A stretch of 51,213 bases of DNA, from assembly GCA_024434165.1 (NCBI GenBank), contig QMIW01000057.1, positions 1 through 51,213 of the forward strand. The letters run 5' to 3'. Source of the stretch: Chloroflexota bacterium (GTDB taxonomy: Bacteria; Chloroflexota; Anaerolineae; Anaerolineales; Villigracilaceae). The notes below the pieces were generated by a model. It saw only the letters and a list, made by a program, of their open reading frames with translations, was not told the origin of the DNA and ran no database searches. Positions 47,810 to 51,213 of this stretch are shown piece by piece; the stretch's first letter is position 1; each line of letters starts with the position of its first letter. Both the position numbers and the translations under genes were made by a program.

Positions 47810-50038
47810 ATGAAGCCACTACGCCGGATTCAAATCCTCCTCTTGTTTCTGTTCGTTTCCGCCTGTTCCTCCAGCAGCGGCATTGCGGGAATCTTCGAGA
47901 CGCCCACCCCCCTGCCCACGGCGCAGGCTGGCATCACACCCGCGCCCGACGCGCAGGCGGCAGTGACCGAATTTTTGGAGGCTCTGCAGCGGGACGATTT
48001 CGAGATCATGTACAACATGCTTTCGCAAACCAGCCGCGAGGGAATCACGCTCGAGGATTTTTCCAAACGCTGGAACAACGCCCTGAACGAAATGAGCGCA
48101 TCGAGCCTCGACTTTGTGGTTTCGTCCTCGACCGTAAGCCCGCGCAACGCCGAAGTCGGATACAGCATCACGTACAAGACCACGCTGGCGGGCGACATTC
48201 AGCGCAATACCGTGATGCGGCTCGTGAACGAGGACAACGCCTGGAAAGTGCAATGGGACGATGCGCTGATCCTGCCGGAACTGGCGGGCGGCAACGAATT
48301 GAAAATGGAATACAGCATCCCGGCGCGCGGCGACATCTACGACCGCGAAGGTCTGCCGGTTGCGACCCAGTCGAAGGCGCTGGCTTTCGGCGTTTCCACA
48401 GGCGAAATTGACCCGGATCTGCGCGGCACGTTGACCACGGAACTGGGCCGCCTGTGCCGCATTGACCCGCTCGACATCGAAGATCAAATTGACGCTTCCG
48501 GTCCCGGCTGGTATCTGCCCATGTGCGAAGGCACGCGCGAAGATGCGCAGCGTTTGCTTTCCATCAATCCCGGCGGGCTGGTCATCAGTGAATACGAATC
48601 GCGTTACTACCACAAGGGCGGGCTTGCCCCCCAGGCGGTGGGATACACGCTGGCAATCTCGCCGGAACAATTGAATGAATACCGCCGCAAAGGCTACAGC
48701 GGCAGTGAGCGCATCGGGCAGGCAGGCATCGAGCAGTGGGCGGAGGATTACCTCGCCGGGAAGCACGGCGGTATTCTGCGCGTGGTCAGCCCCACCGGGC
48801 AGATTCTCTCCACGCTTGGGCAGAGCGCTCCCGAACCCGCCGATTCGGTCTACCTGACCATTGACAGCAACATGCAGAAATACGCGCAGGATGCCATTGC
48901 GTATTTCCGCGGGGCGGTGGTGGTGATGGAGGTGGATACGGGGCGCATCCTTGCGATGGCATCCGGTCCCAATTTCGACCCGAACTATTTCGAAGCCGAA
49001 AACCCGAACAACTCCGGTTTGGAAAACCTGATCAACGACAGCCGCACCCCGCTGCTCAACCGCGCGTCGCAGGGACAGTATCCGCTCGGTTCGGTCTTCA
49101 AGATCATCACCATGGCGGCAGGCTTGGAAAGCGGCTTATACCTGAAAGATTCTCCGTACGACTGTCAATATGAATTCACCGAACTGCCCGACCGCATCCT
49201 GTACGACTGGACGTACGAGTACTGCCAACAGGCAATTGCGCGCGGTGAAGCGTGCAACACGGTCACCACGCGCCCATGGGGGCTGCTCACCTTGCAGGAA
49301 GGGTTGATGCGTTCGTGCAACCCGTACTTCTGGCACATCGGCAACGACCTCTACAGCAATTGGGATCGTCCCAATGACATCGCCAACATGGCGCGCGGGT
49401 TCGGGCTTGGCTCCCCGACCGGCATCGAGCAGATTCCCGAAGCCAGCGGTCAGATCCTCGATCCTCAAAGCCAGGTGGATGCCGTCAACCAGGCCATTGG
49501 GCAGGGCGATGTGCAGGTCACTCCGCTGCAGGTGGCGCGCTTCATCGCCGCCATCGCCAACGGCGGGACGTTGTATCGCCCCCAACTTGTGGAGAAGATT
49601 CAACCGGTGGACGGCGACCCCGTGCTCGTGTTCAAACCGGAGGCGCAGGGCGTGCTGCCGGTGCGCGCCGAAAACCTGGATACCATCCGCGAAGCGATGT
49701 TCATGGTCACCGGTCCCGACGGCACTGCGCGCAGGGACATCCGCGGCTTGCAGTTTTCGGTGGCGGGCAAAACCGGCACAGCGGAATCCGGCAGCGGTTT
49801 GCCGCACGCCTGGTTTGCAGGCTTTACGAACAATGAAGAAAATACCGGCCTGCCCGATATTGCCATTGTCGTGATCGTGGAAAACATCGGTCAGGGTTCC
49901 GAGTATGGCGTGCCGATCTTCCGCGCCATGGTGGAGACGTATTACTACGGCAGCCCGCAGCGTCAGTTCTACGATTGGGGACAAATCGGGTATCCGCCGT
50001 ACACGCCCACCCCGGCTGGCGGCGGCGTGGTTCCTTAG
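47810..50038 (+). CDS. Penicillin-binding protein (class B-like transpeptidase) with MecA-type N-terminal domain
   Basis: A 742-residue lipoprotein (lipobox LFVSAC, C19) that cross-links peptidoglycan outside the membrane. An NTF2-like MecA N-terminal domain (about 45-155), a dimerisation domain from YSIPARGDIYDREG, and the transpeptidase follow. Active-site motifs: S428-V-F-K431, S502-C-N504 and K654-T-G-T. ATG 47810 gives a proper signal peptide; 47789 is in frame upstream. The domain set resembles MecA/PBP2a-like proteins, found widely outside Staphylococcus, and does not by itself imply beta-lactam resistance. Confidence 0.9.
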   Translation: MKPLRRIQILLLFLFVSACSSSSGIAGIFETPTPLPTAQAGITPAPDAQAAVTEFLEALQRDDFEIMYNMLSQTSREGITLEDFSKRWNNALNEMSASSLDFVVSSSTVSPRNAEVGYSITYKTTLAGDIQRNTVMRLVNEDNAWKVQWDDALILPELAGGNELKMEYSIPARGDIYDREGLPVATQSKALAFGVSTGEIDPDLRGTLTTELGRLCRIDPLDIEDQIDASGPGWYLPMCEGTREDAQRLLSINPGGLVISEYESRYYHKGGLAPQAVGYTLAISPEQLNEYRRKGYSGSERIGQAGIEQWAEDYLAGKHGGILRVVSPTGQILSTLGQSAPEPADSVYLTIDSNMQKYAQDAIAYFRGAVVVMEVDTGRILAMASGPNFDPNYFEAENPNNSGLENLINDSRTPLLNRASQGQYPLGSVFKIITMAAGLESGLYLKDSPYDCQYEFTELPDRILYDWTYEYCQQAIARGEACNTVTTRPWGLLTLQEGLMRSCNPYFWHIGNDLYSNWDRPNDIANMARGFGLGSPTGIEQIPEASGQILDPQSQVDAVNQAIGQGDVQVTPLQVARFIAAIANGGTLYRPQLVEKIQPVDGDPVLVFKPEAQGVLPVRAENLDTIREAMFMVTGPDGTARRDIRGLQFSVAGKTGTAESGSGLPHAWFAGFTNNEENTGLPDIAIVVIVENIGQGSEYGVPIFRAMVETYYYGSPQRQFYDWGQIGYPPYTPTPAGGGVVP

Positions 50039-50112
50039 AGACGATGGACCGTAGATGGTGGACGGTAAATAAGCCATCGTCTACGGACTACGGTCTGCGG
50101 TCTATCGTCCAA
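50039..50112. repeat. Exact period-7 array filling the pbp-rsgA gap
   Basis: Units run from the base after the stop codon (AGACGAT, GGACCGT, AGATGGT) to CTACGGA, CTACGGT, CTATCGT; the last, CCAAATG, contains the rsgA start codon. The second half is roughly complementary to the first. Confidence 0.9.
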
Positions 50113-51021
50113 ATGACGACCCACTTCGCCAAACGCGGTCTCATCATCAAAGCCCAATCCGGTTTCTTCTGGGTGGAAACCGGGGAGGGCGTTGTTGTTT
50201 GTCAACTGCGCGGCAAACTCAAAAAGGGAAAAGCCAAAGGCGACATCGCCGCTTTGGGAGACCGGGTCGAAATTTCGGTGTTGGGAGACGGCACCGGCGT
50301 GATCGAAGCCGTCGAAGCGCGGAACAAAGCCATCGTCCGGCTCGACCCGCGCCCGCAGGGCGAATATCAACAGGTGCTGCTGGCGAATCCAGACCAGGCG
50401 GTCTTCGTCTTCGCGTGCGCCAATCCAGCCCCAAGGCTGAAAATGCTCGACCGCTTCCTCGTCATCGCAGAGAAACAGAAAATCCCCGCCGTGATCGTCG
50501 CCAATAAAATTGACCTCGTGGACGACCCCCAAAAAATCTTCGGACTGTACGAGCCGCTCGGCTACCGCACGATTTACACGTCCATCGTCACCGGCGCAGG
50601 CTTGGATGAATTGAAGACGCAGCTGCAGGGAAAGGTCAGCGCGCTGGCGGGACCCAGCGGCGTGGGCAAATCCAGTTTGTTGAACGCGCTTCAACCCGGA
50701 CTTGGGCTGGCGGTGAACGAAGTGAGCGCGGCGGTGAACAAGGGGCGGCACACCACGGTCACGCGCCAGATGTTCGCGCTCGACGGCGGCGGATACGTGG
50801 CAGATACGCCCGGCTGGAAATCGCTCGCGTTGTGGGATACCGAACCCGAAGAGATGGATGCCTACTTCCCCGAATTGCGCGACCTCGTGGCGAAATGCCA
50901 GTTCAGCGATTGCACGCATCGTCATGAACCGGGCTGCGCCGTCCTCGCGGCATTGAAGGAAGGCAGGATTCACCCGGAGCGGTATGAGTCGTATGTAAGA
51001 CTGAGAACGGGAAAAGAATAA
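50113..51021 (+). CDS. rsgA: Ribosome small-subunit GTPase RsgA
   Basis: A 302-residue circularly permuted GTPase acting in late 30S assembly. The N-terminal OB-fold (about 1-75) precedes the permuted G motifs: G4 NKID (131-134), G1 GPSGVGKSS (180-188), G3 DTPG (231-234). The C-terminal zinc site has C262, C267, His269/271 and C275. ATG 50113 is part of the period-7 array, without a ribosome site; the GTPase reads normally from there. Confidence 0.95.
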   Translation: MTTHFAKRGLIIKAQSGFFWVETGEGVVVCQLRGKLKKGKAKGDIAALGDRVEISVLGDGTGVIEAVEARNKAIVRLDPRPQGEYQQVLLANPDQAVFVFACANPAPRLKMLDRFLVIAEKQKIPAVIVANKIDLVDDPQKIFGLYEPLGYRTIYTSIVTGAGLDELKTQLQGKVSALAGPSGVGKSSLLNALQPGLGLAVNEVSAAVNKGRHTTVTRQMFALDGGGYVADTPGWKSLALWDTEPEEMDAYFPELRDLVAKCQFSDCTHRHEPGCAVLAALKEGRIHPERYESYVRLRTGKE

Positions 51022-51028
51022 TTCACTC

Positions 51029-51110
51029 ACCTTATGCTCGCTCCCGCCGCCGAGGACTGCGGCGGGGATGCCGCCTTGAGCAAGGTAAAAAGTGACTTTT
51101 GCAAGAAGTC
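51029..51110. repeat. Palindromic element like those at 25368 and 25472
   Basis: Shares GCCGCCTTGAGCA, GGTAAAAA and the end GACTTTTGCAAGAAGTC with the tandem units at 25343-25550. Here no copied gene end is visible. Non-coding, just after rsgA. Confidence 0.8.
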
Positions 51111-51117
51111 GAATTTA

Positions 51118-51213
51118 ACCCGAGTTGCTGCCTTGGTTTCAAGAGGCTTCCCTCATCCCAAACAAGGTTATATCTTCTGGGATGACTTCCCCCTCTCCCG
51201 ATGGGAGAGGGCA
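51118..51213. repeat. Hairpin repeat, family C, second copy (runs off the window)
   Basis: 51174-51213 is the reverse complement of about 40 bases at 39013-39052 (stem CCCTCTCCC / GGGAGAGGG). 51118-51135 resembles 38955-38972 in direct orientation. Confidence 0.75.

Noticed and set aside
47810-50038. Methicillin-resistance determinant (mecA)
   Set aside because: It shares domain layout only; such proteins are ordinary cell-wall enzymes in many bacteria, and no regulatory mec genes are present.
50039-50112. CRISPR-like or minisatellite artefact
   Set aside because: The unit is 7 bp with drift and complementary halves, unlike repeat-spacer structure; many independent arrays make an assembly artefact unlikely.
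1-51213. tRNA, rRNA, prophage or integrative element
   Set aside because: No cloverleaf, rRNA core, integrase, transposase or phage structural gene was seen in any spacer or frame.

Overview
This 51.2 kb stretch looks like the chromosome of an Anaerolineae-type Chloroflexota bacterium. That placement is an inference from gene style: lipoproteins with Thr/Pro-rich linkers, TPR and FHA signalling proteins, a methylcrotonyl-CoA carboxylase cluster, and spacers full of small palindromic repeats. No rRNA, tRNA, CRISPR array, phage module or transposase gene was seen. About 43 apparently intact protein genes and two gene remnants are supported.

Layout. 133-2018: mobA and a cysteine-desulfurase-like gene, one operon. 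2122-5094: a large NB-ARC/TPR STAND ATPase. 5465-8967: two thiolase-fold proteins that lack the catalytic cysteine, plus two DUF35 zinc-ribbon partners. 9139-10356: two membrane proteins on the minus strand. 10473-18340: methylcrotonyl-CoA carboxylase (beta subunit, biotin carboxylase and a separate biotin carrier), a MaoC hydratase, a CitE-like lyase, a DUF1579 protein, an epimerase and an EamA transporter. Together these fit leucine/isovalerate-type acyl-CoA degradation. 18655-25178: DEAD-box helicase, a secreted Fn3/cadherin protein and an ABC-F ATPase. 25614-31716: mixed housekeeping and membrane genes, ending in a TIR-transmembrane-SH3b receptor. 32098-37245: MFS exporter with its regulator, and a 991-residue TPR membrane protein. 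37443-45930: lipid-related and SDR genes, a PP2C/FHA signalling pair, two paralogous membrane proteins and guaA. 46005-51021: HIT, xpt, maf, a penicillin-binding protein and rsgA.

The most striking signal is in the spacers and in a few genes. Seventeen short arrays keep a 7-base period. Unit sequences differ from locus to locus but are related within a locus. Several fill the gap between two genes exactly (50039-50112, 45942-46004, 47036-47098). Others are read through inside accC, guaA, the ABC-F gene, the helicase and the STAND gene. Some arrays switch midway to the complementary unit and can fold into hairpins.

A second layer is several families of small non-coding palindromic elements of about 65-140 bp. 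One has clear terminal inverted repeats (copies at 1, 12445, 25551 and 31873) and supplies the stop codon of the genes it abuts. Others sit between 24-28 bp direct copies of a host gene's end or start (25343-25550, 15981-16108). One interrupts a small gene whose reading frame is restored if exactly 140 bp are removed (12179-12326).

Several genes have a -10-like hexamer ending only 4-8 bases before the start codon, suggesting leaderless transcripts.
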